Shown: positions 46,446 through 57,339 of the stretch, in pieces
Layout of the letters: every line of letters starts with the position of its first letter
Numbering within the stretch: the stretch's first letter is position 1
Origin: Ilex aquifolium
Lineage: Eukaryota; Streptophyta; Magnoliopsida; Aquifoliales; Aquifoliaceae
Reading direction: 5' to 3'
NCBI GenBank assembly: GCA_951799425.1
Contig: OX637391.1
Span: 8,256,551-8,320,550 of the forward strand
DNA length: 64,000 nt
Program-made: the position numbers and the translations under genes
The notes under the pieces: model-generated
Told to the model about the DNA's origin: nothing
Database searches by the model: none
Seen by the model: the letters and a program-made list of their open reading frames with translations, nothing else

Positions 46446-46853
46446 GAGGAGTATCAGGTTTTCAGAGATATTGAGAGAGAGAGAGAGAGAGATGAGAAGC
46501 TCCGATTTCAGGGAGAGAGAGAGAGAGAGAGAGAGATGAGGAGGAAAAGTGATGAAAAAAGGGGAGTAAATGGGTTTTTTATAGTTAGCACAAAAACTCC
46601 TACATTTTTGTTGCTAAGGGGATTCAAATGATGAATCTCATTAAAAGGGGTCTGCTTTGAGCGCGTGTTTTCGTTTTTGGGTGTTTATGAAAACACATTT
46701 TTTTATGTTTGCATTTTTAGACCTTGTTTTTAAACACAGTACCCTAAAAAAAATGAAAACACACTCAAAACGTGTTTTTATTTCTTATTTTGATAAAAAT
46801 TGGAAAAAAAAAAACATAAAAAAACAAAAACTCCTGATTATCAAACACTACCT
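45627..46853. mobile_element. 1.2-kb TIR element with CCA-rich and GA-rich cores
   Basis: It starts GGTGCGTTTGGTAACG; the reversed right end is GGTAGTGTTTGATAATC. The matching point in unit 2 (about 51258-51262, GAGATTTAGAATTTAAAAC) lacks it, which fixes its ends to within a few bases. Inside are ATGTTTGGTA repeats, an ACCACCA-rich tract (45885-46260) and perfect GA runs (46407-46445, 46470-46490, 46514-46535). The 3-bp flanks (TTA/TTC) hint at PIF/Harbinger. It has no credible coding sequence. Confidence 0.75.
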
Positions 46854-46872
46854 TCGAATTTAAAACTTATAG

Positions 46873-47295
46873 AGTAAATTATATATATAGCCTTCAAACT
46901 ATGACGTTTGTTAATTAAGTTTTTGAATTTTTTTTTGTGTCAATTGAGTCTCTAAACTCTCTAATTATATTAATTGAGTTCTTATGTCTGTCTCTGTTAG
47001 ATTTTCTAACGGAATTAGCGAAGTGTGTTACTCACGTGACACAAATGAGTCGGAGTAAACTACATATATGGGCCTGAAAACTATGATTTTTGTGTCAATT
47101 AAGTCTCTAAATTCTCTAATCGTGTCTTTTTGTGTCATATGGTCATGTGAGTGGCATACTCTAACGAAGGCAGGCATAAATGCTCAATTGATACAATTAA
47201 AGATTTTAGGGGCTCAAATCACCCAAGAAAAAAAAAAGTTTAAAGGCTTAATTGACACGAAGGTCATAATTTGAGAACTATATATATAATTGACT
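46873..47295. mobile_element. MITE with AGTAAATTATATATATAGCC ends, unit 1 copy
   Basis: The left end AGTAAATTATATATATAGCC and the reversed right end AGTCAATTATATATATAGTT are inverted repeats extending through TGTCAATTGAG motifs. The counterpart in unit 2 is at 51274-51745. Confidence 0.65.
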
Positions 47296-48879
47296 CAAAC
47301 TTATATTTATTGATTTTAGCAGTTCCTTTAGCCAAAGTGGGCATCACAAGTGGGACACACAAAAATTTAGGTATTTTAGTAGAAAAAAGTTACTTAAATT
47401 TAATTTGTTAACTTAATACATCTCAACTATTGAATTGATAGCAGATTCCAATTGACGTAGGAACCTATTATCAATCCAATAATTATGATACAATTAGATT
47501 AATAAATTAGATCCAAATAATATTATTTATTTTAATAATATTTTCAAATTATTCTATAAATGTTCAAAGGATGTGAACATAATTATGTGATGTGAAAGGC
47601 AACCAAATTGGGTACTGACTTGTTGTCTATGCTATAGGAATAGTATTGACAACTCACAGAGGAAGTAGCAAGGTAAGTTCCATCTTTGGAGTGATATAGA
47701 TTAGGACCCCTTTTCCCTCTTAATAATATCGATCACATAGGTCTTATAAATTGAAATTCTTATCAATTTATATCCTAACAAAATAAAACAAAAAACTCTT
47801 TAATTTTACGATTCATATATACAAATTAGAATAAAATATTTCTCCTTATAATGCCAGTTAAACGAGTTTATTAGATTGTTCATCTTTAACACTAACACAA
47901 TCCATTTAATATTCTTGTTAATTAATCGTGTTCTTTTTGATTTCTTACCATGCAAATGTGTCGTGTAAAAAATTCTGGCTCCGTCCCTGAGACCAGTATA
48001 TTCATGTCATAATTAAAAATGTGAAAAATGCAATATATAATGGTCTAGATGACTACAACAACCACGTACGTGGTTATTTTTCTTTCTTCCTCACTATTTT
48101 CACTTGGCTCTCCCCCCCGTTTATCAAGGACATGAAGAGCTGGACTCCATAATGGAAAGAGAAAGCTGAGTCTTTCAATAATGGAGTTCAATGCTTATCG
48201 GCAACCATCGTGGTTCACGTTTAACATTTGCATTAACCTTGACTCCATAAATATATGATAAGAATTTCATATATTTTATTAACTAAATAAACAGTTATAT
48301 AAAATTTATCAAAATTAACTTTCGTATAATAGAATTATAAAAATAAGTTAGGGTCACAAAATTCAAAGATCTGTTCTTACTATCTTAAAAATTAGTTTAT
48401 GACAATGTCAAGATACTTTCATTTCGATATTATGATATTCTATAATTACTTGAAAATATTTATTCTCACCAATAATAATTTTACAAGTGTAAGATAAAGT
48501 TGAGTCGTGGGGTAGCCTATTACTTTTGATATAAGTCACATTTATAATTTAGTTTTTAAAAATTTTACTTTTTTTTTAACTTTCTTTGATCATCGACCTC
48601 GTCCAACCAAATATCTTCTGTTACAAAACCATCACTCATCCATGAGTTACATCCCCTATTTAACTATTAAATATCAATTTATCGGTCTTTCCAAATGCAC
48701 TAAGTAAAATGTATGTGTATAAAGTTATTTAGAAAATAAAGGGAACAAAGAATTTTTCTAAAACTTATATATAGGGGGGCCATTGGCCATCCTAGGCCCC
48801 TTCTTAGTTGCGTCCGTGAGTGATGTGGACAGAGGTATATATGAAAGAGTAAAACGTGTCTGCCTAATGGTCGGCAACG

Positions 48880-49165
48880 CTAGTAAGGGTATTAATCGAA
48901 CTGATTTTTGCAAGTTTGAACTCAAGTCTGTTAAGCTCGTTTTTTTAAACGAGATTAAAAAATTATTCAAGTTCAACTTATTTATAATTCGAACCGAGCC
49001 CGAATAGCTTGATTATTTTACATATAAACGAGTCGAGTTTTGCGAGCTTGAGCCGAGCTTTTTAGAACACGAATCGAGCCTAAAAAATTACTCAAGTTCA
49101 GCTCGTTTAGAACACAAATCGAACTCGAGCCGAACCCAAATAACTCGTCTCGATTAACACCCCTA
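48880..49165. repeat. ACTCGAG/TCGAGCC-rich TIR-type repeat, unit 1 copy
   Basis: Repeated GAGCCGAGC, GTTCAGCTCG and AACACGAATCGAGCC motifs, ending CTCGTCTCGATTAACACCCC. The paralogous copy lies at 63530-63770 right of the Tat element. Confidence 0.6.
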
Positions 49166-49330
49166 AATGCTGATCAGCCAAAACTGCGAACATCTTAATG
49201 GGTTAGTGCATTGAACCTGAAATGAGTCTTTTTTAATGGTTCAAAACACTTTATTAAAGGAAACATGGTCTTCCATCGTGCTATAATTTGGTTTGAACAT
49301 AATGATTGGGGGGAAAATTGCATTGTTTTT

Positions 49331-49905
49331 TTTTATTCAAAGTCACCCAGTATGGGTGGGGGGTTTGGCAGGGTCCTACCTATATATATAATTAAAAGAA
49401 AAAAAGTACAAGGGATTAGAACATAGAGTTAAGCCTCGAGAAGTACAAAGTGGGAGGAAGAAAGTCAAAGCAAAAGTAAGGTGGTGACTCATCACAAAAA
49501 ACATGAAAAATAAATAAACAAAAAGTGGTGATTCCCCACAAAGCAAAATAACTGAAAACATAAAAATAAAACTCATCGACGAATGTGAGGAGTGTGTCGA
49601 GCGTCCAAGGCGAAGATGCCAGCAATCCCAGAAGGAAAGGATGACGAATCAGGAAATCGCTGATTGAGCTGCTGAGAGCAAGCCCAATTAGCCATGAAAT
49701 CTGCAACCTGATTTGCCTCCCGCAAGACATGGCAAACGCGAGCTGAGAGAGAAGCACACAGACGCCAAATCTGAGCAAGCAGGTAAGCATAAACCCAGCA
49801 CCCAGTACCCTGAGAAGAAACCCAAGAAACCACTGTAGCTGAATCTGACTCTACTACCAACTCTGAAGTTTCCAAATCTGCGGCCAACTCCAACCCCGCA
49901 CAAAT
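49331..49905 (-). mobile_element. 5'-truncated LINE tail at the junction of the two duplication units
   Basis: It encodes only the second half of RNase H on the minus strand (ELAADLETSELVVESDSATV, VLREANQVADFMANWACSQQ) with an open frame of 106 codons, plus the family 3' UTR and a T run at 49327-49336. Its truncated 5' end at about 49905 abuts unit 2 directly. Confidence 0.85.
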
Positions 49906-50368
49906 TCATACGTTAGATGCACATGATGACTTTTATCAAATTATGGTGCTTCCCCTTTTCACGTGTGTCTTACATGCCTGTCAATCCAATAAAAATCGTT
50001 ATGAACATTATGACTAGGATTGCGATTTTCGTCAAATTGGCAGCCACGTGAAATGCATGTGATGACTTTTGTTAGATTATGACCCTTTCCCTTTTCACGT
50101 ACGTTTCGCGTGGTTGTTAATTAATGAAAATCATAACGGACGTTATGACTAAGATCATATTGCTATCAATTAATTTAATTGAGGGTACAATTTAAAATAA
50201 CTAATCTTTGATGGTATAAATTAAGAATTTTTTAGCGTGCAAACTTCCATTTGTCCAATATAATATATAAATCTTTGTTTTCCCCCTTTTAAGTCGTTGA
50301 CCGTTATGGGATTCATGGGTGATGGCCAGTGGAAGGGTGACGGATGGTTGATTTTGATTGTTTTCTTA

Positions 50369-50735
50369 GAGCATCTTCAACCACACTTAACAAAATAGCT
50401 ACTCAAAATATATTTAAATATTCAATTCATTACTTTAGCTAGCAACTTTTTAAAATTCATTCCAACCACACACTCTATTTTAGTTAACTATTATACCCAA
50501 CTTTCACTAACTTTCAATAATTTAAAAAAAATAAAACATATATATAGAGAGAGATAGAGAGAAAAAAAGGTAGAGAGAGAATTTAGAGAGCTCAAATAGC
50601 TCACCACATTTGGTGAGTCATTTGGGTTAACTAGGAAATAGAGAGTGAAATAGAGAGTGGGTTGGAGAGAATTTTTTGTGTTTGGCTAACTAAAGTGGCT
50701 AAAAAGGAAGAAATAAAGAGTGAGTTGGAAATGCT
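50369..50735. mobile_element. Tourist-like MITE (PIF/Harbinger type)
   Basis: The ends are GAGCATCTTCAACC and, reversed, GAGCATTTCCAACTC. It is flanked by TTA at 50366-50368 and 50736-50738. Unit 1 (about 45112, TTTCTTAGCTGGTCAAG) is an empty site, so the 367-bp insert and its 3-bp TTA duplication are directly visible. Confidence 0.88.
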
Positions 50736-51273
50736 CTTAACTGGTCAAGTAGGGGCTAATTCATAGTTTTTTGAGCTTTGATTACCCAATAATAGAGACT
50801 TTACAAATAAACCTCATTGATGCATTTGTTTTCACTCTCTTGTCATGTTTTTAAAGTATAGGAGGGGTCTTACTATAATAACTTTCTAAAATAAGAGATC
50901 AGTATGTAACTCGAGTCAATTTCTAGAATCGTCTTATATGTTTAAATTAACTGGAGGTGGTGTGAGTGTAATATAAACTATCACATAAGATAATTTGTTA
51001 GTAATTCTGATAAATAAAAGTAGTTTTAATTTTCAAATTCAAAGTCAATTAAATATGTCAACTTACATAAATTCTGAGTATTTAATTAAATAAAATTGGA
51101 GGATACTTCAATCCTTGGGAAAAGAGGGGGGAGCTTAACACCATTCGAATGCAAACAAAAACAAAAATCTTAAAAATGGTGTGTAAGAAATGATCACTAT
51201 ACTCCGAACTTGGATGAAGAAAAAAAAAATGTAAAACATGAACAAAATTGGGAGAGATTTAGAATTTAAAACT

Positions 51274-51745
51274 TATAGAGTAAATTATACATATAGCTTT
51301 CAAACTATGATATTTGTGTCAATTAAACCCCTGAACTATTTTTTGTGTCAATTGATCTGTTGTACTCTCTAATTGTGTCAATTGAGCTTTTATGTCTGCC
51401 TCCGTCAAATTTTCTAATAGAAGTGACAAAGTGTGTTACTCACGTGACACAAGACAAAGTGTGTTACTCACGTGACACAAATGAGTTTGAGTAAACTATA
51501 CATATGGGCCGCAAACTACGATCATTGTATCAATTTAGTCCTTAAACTTTCGAATTATGTCTTTTGCGCCCCTCTGTCTTTTTGTGTCATATTCTCACGT
51601 GTGTGGCACACTCTAATGAATGCAGACAAAAAGACTCAATTGACCCAATCAAAAAGTTTAGAGGTTCAATTGACACAAAAAAAAAAATTTAGGGACTTAA
51701 TTGACATGAAAGTCATAATTTGACACATATATATATAATTTACTC
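51274..51745. mobile_element. MITE, unit 2 copy
   Basis: The counterpart of 46873-47295 with the same inverted ends. It was present before the segmental duplication. It carries an extra duplicated GTGTGTTACTCACGTGACAC near 51430-51480. Confidence 0.65.
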
Positions 51746-52421
51746 AAACTTATATTTATTGATTTGAGCAGTTCCATTAGGCAAAGTGGGCATCACAAGT
51801 GGGACACACAAAATTTTAGGTATTTTAGTAGAAAAATGTTATTTAGACTTAATTTATTAACTTAATACATCTCAACTATTGAATTGATAGCAGATTCTAA
51901 TTTAAGTTGGAACCCATTATCAATTAAATAATTATGATATAATTAGATCAACAAATTAGATCCAAATAATATTATTCATTTTAATAGTATTTTCAAATTA
52001 TTCTATAAAGGTTCAAAGGATGTGAACATAATTATGTGATCTGAAAGGCAACCTAATTGGGTACTGACTTGTTGACTATGCTGGGAATACTATTGACAAC
52101 TCAGATAAAGTAGCAAGGTAGTTCCATAGTTGAATTGATATAGATTAGGACCCTCTTTTCCCTCTTAATAATATCCATCACATAGGTCTTATAAATTGAA
52201 ATTCTTATCAATTTATATCCTAACAAAATAAAACAAAAACTCTTTAATTTTACTATTCATATATATCTATTAGATTAAAATATTTCTCCTTACAATGCCA
52301 GTAAAACGAGTTTATTGGGTTATTCATCTTTAACACCAACACAATCCATTTAATATTCTTATTAATTAGTCGTGCTCTTTTTGATTTTCTACCATGCAAA
52401 TGTGTCGTGCAAGAAAAGAAG

Positions 52422-52855
52422 ACAGGGGCGGTGCCACCCTTGGGCTAGGGTTAGATTATGTTATTTTATAATTTTTTTAAATTGTAGGGTTATTTCGTTA
52501 TTGTATAAAAATGTGTGTCGTTATATAGTAAATTATACGATCATAAATGGAAGATTGTTATCACGATTTTGTATATAAAATAAATATTGTTGATAAAATT
52601 AATTTGTATCTCTTTCAAATAATAAAAACATATCAGGATAAATTGTAAGTAATAATAATTAGTCGCATTCTCGATAAGAAAGTTTTAATTATTATTTTTT
52701 TGTTTATGAGTATATCGATTTTTAATATTCTATGTTTAAAAAGTATTAAATATAATTTTAATAAATATAAATTTATGAACTTTTACGGTATATTAAAAAA
52801 AAATTAAAACATGATATTGTGTTTACCCTAAAAAAAATTTCTGGCTCTGCCCCTG
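52422..52855. mobile_element. hAT-like non-autonomous element
   Basis: Inverted ends CAGGGGCGGTGCCACC and, reversed, CAGGGGCAGAGCCAGAA; this CAGGGGCGGAGCCAG end is common in plant hAT elements. Unit 1 retains only the right end (TTCTGGCTCCGTCCCTGAG near 47968), so the element predates the duplication and was largely deleted in unit 1. Confidence 0.65.
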
Positions 52856-53049
52856 AGACCAGTATATTCATGTCATAATTAAAAATGTGAAAAATGCATA
52901 TATAGTGGTCTAGATGACTACAACAACCACGTACCCATTTTTCTTTCTTCCTCACTATTTTCTTTTGGCTCTACCCCACGTTTATCAAGGACATGAAGAG
53001 CTGGTCAGACTGTCGCATGAGAAAGCAGAGTCTCTCAATAATGGAGTTC

Positions 53050-53815
53050 TGCACGAGATAATTCCTGCAATCAATATGAGGTAGCGGCTGATCCGATAAC
53101 AAATCCTGAAACAATCAAGGTTAGGAAAAAGGGAGCCAGGCGCACGCCCGGCTTATCCCCTCCGAAGCTTAAGTCAGCAAGAGTGAGGGGATAAAACTCT
53201 ATTTCATGAATTGTGGATTGATTTTTCGTACCTTTGTTCATTTCTCTGTGGAGTATTTATACACAAACCTGTAATGATTGCTCTGACACAGGGGTTGCCT
53301 CAGCAATCAGTACATTTTGCCATTACCCATGTGTAATGAGTGATTTTTATATGGATTCCCGCGCCATTAATGCTCGGCGGGGGGGGATTAACCCTCGGGG
53401 CTACGCCGAGTCCATCAGGCTATCAGGGTACTTGAGTGCCTATGAACGGCGTCTGACGCCTACACCCGAGTACTCGGCGTTTAGGGGGCACTCGGCCCTA
53501 TGTCTGAACTCGGCATCACAGTCATTAATGCATCTACTCATGACTGTCAGTTTGGGTCTTCGAGGGTGCAGAGGCGCATTAAATGCTGTCTAAGTCACTC
53601 ACGTCTTCATAAATGTTGGGTCACATCTCATTAATTGCTAGTGTCAGAGGTTCATTCTTGGCTCCATGGAACAGCGCTTCCTCGGCTCCTTCCCTCGTCA
53701 TCGGCGCAAGCTTACTACTCGGCGTCGGTCCTTATACTCGGCTCCTATACTCCGTAACGGCTTCATCTGTACACATGTCGCATTGGGGCCTGCTGAGCCG
53801 TCTTGAGTCCCTCCA
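53050..53815 (-). repeat. 3' LTR of the Tat-lineage element
   Basis: 766 bp, from TGCACGAGATAATTCC to GAGTCCCTCCA on the plus strand. It is rich in CTCGGC motifs. It is longer than its mate. Confidence 0.9.
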
Positions 53816-53836
53816 ACTGCCCCCCAGCCCCCACTC
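53816..53836 (-). promoter_or_regulatory. Polypurine tract
   Basis: The minus strand next to the 3' LTR is AGTGGGGGCTGGGGGGCAGT, a purine-rich run at the place where plus-strand DNA synthesis is primed in LTR elements. Confidence 0.7.
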
Positions 53837-54161
53837 TTTTTGCGGCGTGGGACAGGTGGCGCAAGCAGAGAGGGGGCTTGCCTGTCATGTCCATTTAACG
53901 AGGGGCGGTTACTTGCACGTCTTGAGCCGCCCTTTTCAAATACTAATGATGAGTGTCTCCTCGATTCCCGCTCTCCCATTTGCCTATAAATAGGGGAAGT
54001 CTTGGCCATTTGAGAACTTTGCAATCTCAAGTTTCTTCCAAGCAAATAGCTGCCGAGTACTCCACCCTTTCCTCCCGAGAACTCTGCAGAAGGAAACCCT
54101 GTAAGTACTCTACACTCTTCCTTTCCTCTTCTTCTTCTACCCTTTCCATCATCCTTATACA

Positions 54162-56373
54162 TGGCTAGAAGCCGCAGTAGCCAAGCTAGGGACCCCTCTT
54201 CATCCACAAACCGTAGGTTGAAGAAAACCGTAGTCAATGAGGACAATATAGATGCTTTCAGGGCCAAGTACCGAATACCAGAGAGAGTCCTAACTTTTCC
54301 CTTCCACCCCTCACAACACAGTAGGGAACGTGGGTGTGTTGAGATGATGCCCTTCTACACCAAAGCCATCATGGAAGGTGGTCTGACTTTCCCCTTACCC
54401 CCCCCCCTTGTACTGAAGGTGCTGATGCAGCTCCGGCTGTTTCCTCTTCAATGTGGGGTAAACTTCTTTAGGATAGTCATGGGAGTAATTGCCCTGAACG
54501 CTCGGCTAGGGGTTAACTTGGGAGTAGACGAAATCCTATTCTGCTATGACCTAAGATTAGTCGGCGGGAGAAGGTACTACCTCAAAGCCCAGGACATTTC
54601 TATGTACTTAGTCACCCACATGCCGGACTCGGACAAGGGGTATTTTGATGATCTAATCATGCTCGGCGGAAGCTGGGAGAGGGGCCCTGGACCCGAGTAT
54701 GACGGATTGTACTGCCCCAAAGTGTCGAGGGAAGAAGGTTTGTTGCATTAGTTAAATGCCCTCTCGGCTCACAAGTATCTTTTCTTCTAACTTCGTTTTT
54801 TTTCTTTTTTTTTTACTTTTGCATAGGGATACCGGCGTGACGCAGCCCAGCCTCATAGGTCTGAAGTCAGGTTTAACGACCTATTGAAGGTGTGGTCTTC
54901 CGAGCCATCCAACGAGTACTCCCGAGCGGCGCACGTGCTCCTCGGCTACCGCCCGTCCTACGGCCGTTTCTCCCAGATCCCTCCTCCTTTCGATCCTAGG
55001 CGTTGGGAGGACCTTTCGTCAAAGGAAGACGCCGAACGTACCCCTTCTCCTCTTGCACCTCCTTCCCCAGTTGAAGACATGTTCACCGTTCCCCCAATCT
55101 CGACCGCTGACATGGAAGCCGTCGCGTCTCGGCGAAGGGCTAGGGCCTCGGGGCAAGGAGCCCCTCCGAGCACCACACCCACTCTTCCTTCAACTACCCA
55201 ACAAGAAGATGCTCCTCCGCCTCCACCAAGAACTCGGCAAACAGTGGACCCCGTTGTCCCGCCGAGTGACCCAACCGAACAAGTCCCCGCTTCCGGCGGT
55301 CGGCAATCAGGCAGGAGGGGTCGAGATACCGGGGTGCCCGGAGAGCGCCAACAAGCCGAAGAGCGCCGCCAAAAGCGCCGCTATGATACCCCAGGCGCAA
55401 CCACCTCTACCCCTGAAGCCTCCTCTTCCGCTGCGTGGGTCGCCCAAGCGGAAAGGAGGGGGGGCCAACTCATCCTGCAATCAGACTCCATCATGCAGGA
55501 TAAGGAAGTGGCATTCGCCGTGGCCTCTTCCCTGCAGTTCAATGCTGACATGAGGGTGCACTACGAGTAGGCCGACAACGCGCTTCTCTTGAGCGCTCTT
55601 CAGAACAACTTGGTGGTGAGTACCTTATTTTGACTTTACTCCATATACTCGGCAATCACCTAACTCGTATTCTTACCAATGTCCAGGTTAACCAACAACT
55701 GGGGGTTATCATCGAACGCTTCTGGGAGTATAAACAAACGGCGAGGGGCGCCAAGAAGACGATCGATGCCAAGGACGCGCACATCAAAGGCGTCGAGGCG
55801 GTCCTTGCCGATCAGAAGAAACACATCACCAACCTTATCATCGAACGTGACTCATTAGATGCTGAATTGCAAAAGCTGAGGGCGAGTAAGGCGGCGGCGG
55901 TGAAGAAGGTGGAGGAGTATGAGCTTAGGATCTCGGCCGCCGAGAGCAAAGCTATGGACTCCGAGGGTATTGTCAGGGAGCTAACGGCCCAGGTGGACTC
56001 CTTGACGGCGGAGAAGGCAGGGGAGCCGCAAAGGCTCCAACATGAGTGTGAGAGGGTTTATCTGGAAACCCAAGAGCAAATGGTGCCTGCCTTCGACGAA
56101 GCCAAGACCCTTGCTTATCGGCGCGGCTGGGCGGACGCTCTTCATGCCGCAGGAGTAGACCCGGCCAGTGAACTCTTCCAGAGGCACGGTTCGCTTGCCG
56201 GGGACCCTTCAGAAGGACAACCAGACGCCGAGGTGGTTGAGGCGACCGAGGGGGTGACTGTAGCCATTACTGTAAGTGATGGCTCTGATGGCCTTTCTCC
56301 CCTCTTCGGCGGCCAAGAGTCTGACCTTCCCCCTTCGCCGGTCGATGATCTTACAGCTCATGAGCCGAGGTGA
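54162..56373 (+). mobile_element. Antisense accessory ORF region of the Tat element (Transposase_28-like)
   Basis: Coding-like plus-strand segments face the element's own genes: 54161-54740, about 54830-55570 and 55687-56373. The first has the 'putative gypsy-type transposon' pattern (EGGLTFPLPPPLVLKVLMQL, NFFRIVMGVIALNARLGV). The second is Pro/Ser-rich. The third is a coiled coil (about 55690-56080; Glu/Lys/Ala-rich) followed by WADALHAAGVDP and an acidic tail. Possible introns with pyrimidine-rich acceptors lie between segments. Such antisense genes are known in Grande and other Tat elements, where they may have their own promoter. Its role is unknown. Confidence 0.72.
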
Positions 56374-56775
56374 ATTTGGCGGCGACCCCTCCCCTGTCTT
56401 TGCCTTCTTTCTTTTTGGTATATGTAAGCCATCGGGGACGCAAGGCCCCGTTTTGAATTGTAATGAACGTTTTTACCAAGTTAGTGGAAATTTTCATCAC
56501 TTCGCTTCTTCTTGGACAGTGAATGCAACTCACCTGTATGCTAGCACTTTTCCTCTATATATGTTCTTTTCATTTTCCCTTTTTTTTTTTTTTTTTTTGG
56601 AGACCGATTAGCTTTAAGTTGCTGCCACAACTCGGTCCTCGTAATGCTAGGGGCCGAGATCTACAACGTCTCATTTCCAGTAGGTGAAAAACGACTTATC
56701 ACTTAGGTCGAACAACCTTTGACATCATAAGGGAAACGATCAAACCCTTACACTGTTGGCCACAGCGCTGGACTA

Positions 56776-57310
56776 GTACCCCTCGGGGCCATGCCCCTAA
56801 CGACCGAGAGCTCATCTCGTGTTGTCTTTGAGAGCGTTGCCTCAAGGTGAGGTCTTATACCCCTCGGGACCATGCCCCTAACGACTGAGAGCTCGTCTCG
56901 TGTTGTCTTTGAGAGCGTTGCCTCAAGGTGAGGTCTTATACCCCTCGGGACCATGCCCCTAACGACCGAGAGCTCGTCTCGTGTTGTCTTTGAGAGCGTT
57001 GCCTCAAGGTGAGGTCTTATACCCCTCGGGACCATGCCCCTAACGACCGAGAGCTCGTCTCGTGTTGTCTTTGAGAGCGTTGCCTCAAGGTGAGGTCTTA
57101 TACCCCTCGGGACCGTGCCCCTAACGACCGAGATCTCGTCTCGTGTTGTCTTTGAGAGCGTTGCCTCAAGGTGAGGTCTTATACCCCTCGGGACCCTGCC
57201 CCTAACGACCGAGAGCTCGTCTCGTGTTGTCTTTGAGAGCGTTGCCTCAAGGTGAGGTCTTATACCCCTCGGGACCCTGCCCCTAACGACCGAGAGCTCG
57301 TCTCGTGTTT
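56776..57310. repeat. 81-bp tandem repeat array, about 6.6 units
   Basis: The unit starts CCCCTCGGGACCATGCCCCT and includes GAGAGCTCGTCTCGTGTTGT and GCGTTGCCTCAAGGTGAGGT. Unit starts at 56780, 56861, 56942, 57023, 57104, 57185 and 57266 are exactly 81 bp apart. It lies between pol and the antisense ORF. As 81 is 27 codons, any frame through it stays open or closed as a whole; on the minus strand a 27-residue repeat can be read. Confidence 0.92.
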
Positions 57311-57339
57311 TAACAAATTGACAGGATATGAAGCCTTCG

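Larger units (their letters stand above)
44655..49330. repeat. Segmental duplication, unit 1
   Basis: This non-coding block is repeated in the same orientation at 49908-53049 plus 63472-63945. Shared landmarks in order are the CACGTGATGACTTTT block, AGGAGGGGTCTTACTATAAT, CACCATTCGAATGCAAACAA, a 420-bp MITE, GTACTGACTTGTTG, ACCAGTATATTCATGTCATA and AACACTTTATTAAAGGAAAC. Unit 1 alone contains the CCA/GA element at 45627. By eye the units differ at several percent of sites. Confidence 0.85.
49908..53049. repeat. Segmental duplication, unit 2 (left part)
   Basis: The direct copy of unit 1, starting inside the TIR element that begins at 44512 in unit 1, so its first part is missing. It carries its own Tourist-like MITE (50369-50735) and is interrupted at 53049 by the Tat element; the block resumes at 63472. 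Confidence 0.85.

Noticed and set aside
46386-46631. 81-codon frame made of Arg-Glu repeats
   Set aside because: It is only the translation of GA dinucleotide runs inside the TIR element at 45627-46853.
53613-53993. 126-codon plus-strand frame, with a near twin at 63269-63523
   Set aside because: Both lie in the LTRs of the same element; the likeness comes from LTR identity and not from a gene family.
56748-57035. Regular repeats that at first sight recall a CRISPR array or a repeat protein
   Set aside because: Units are directly adjacent at 81 bp without unique spacers, lie inside a plant LTR element, and the frame ends with the array.
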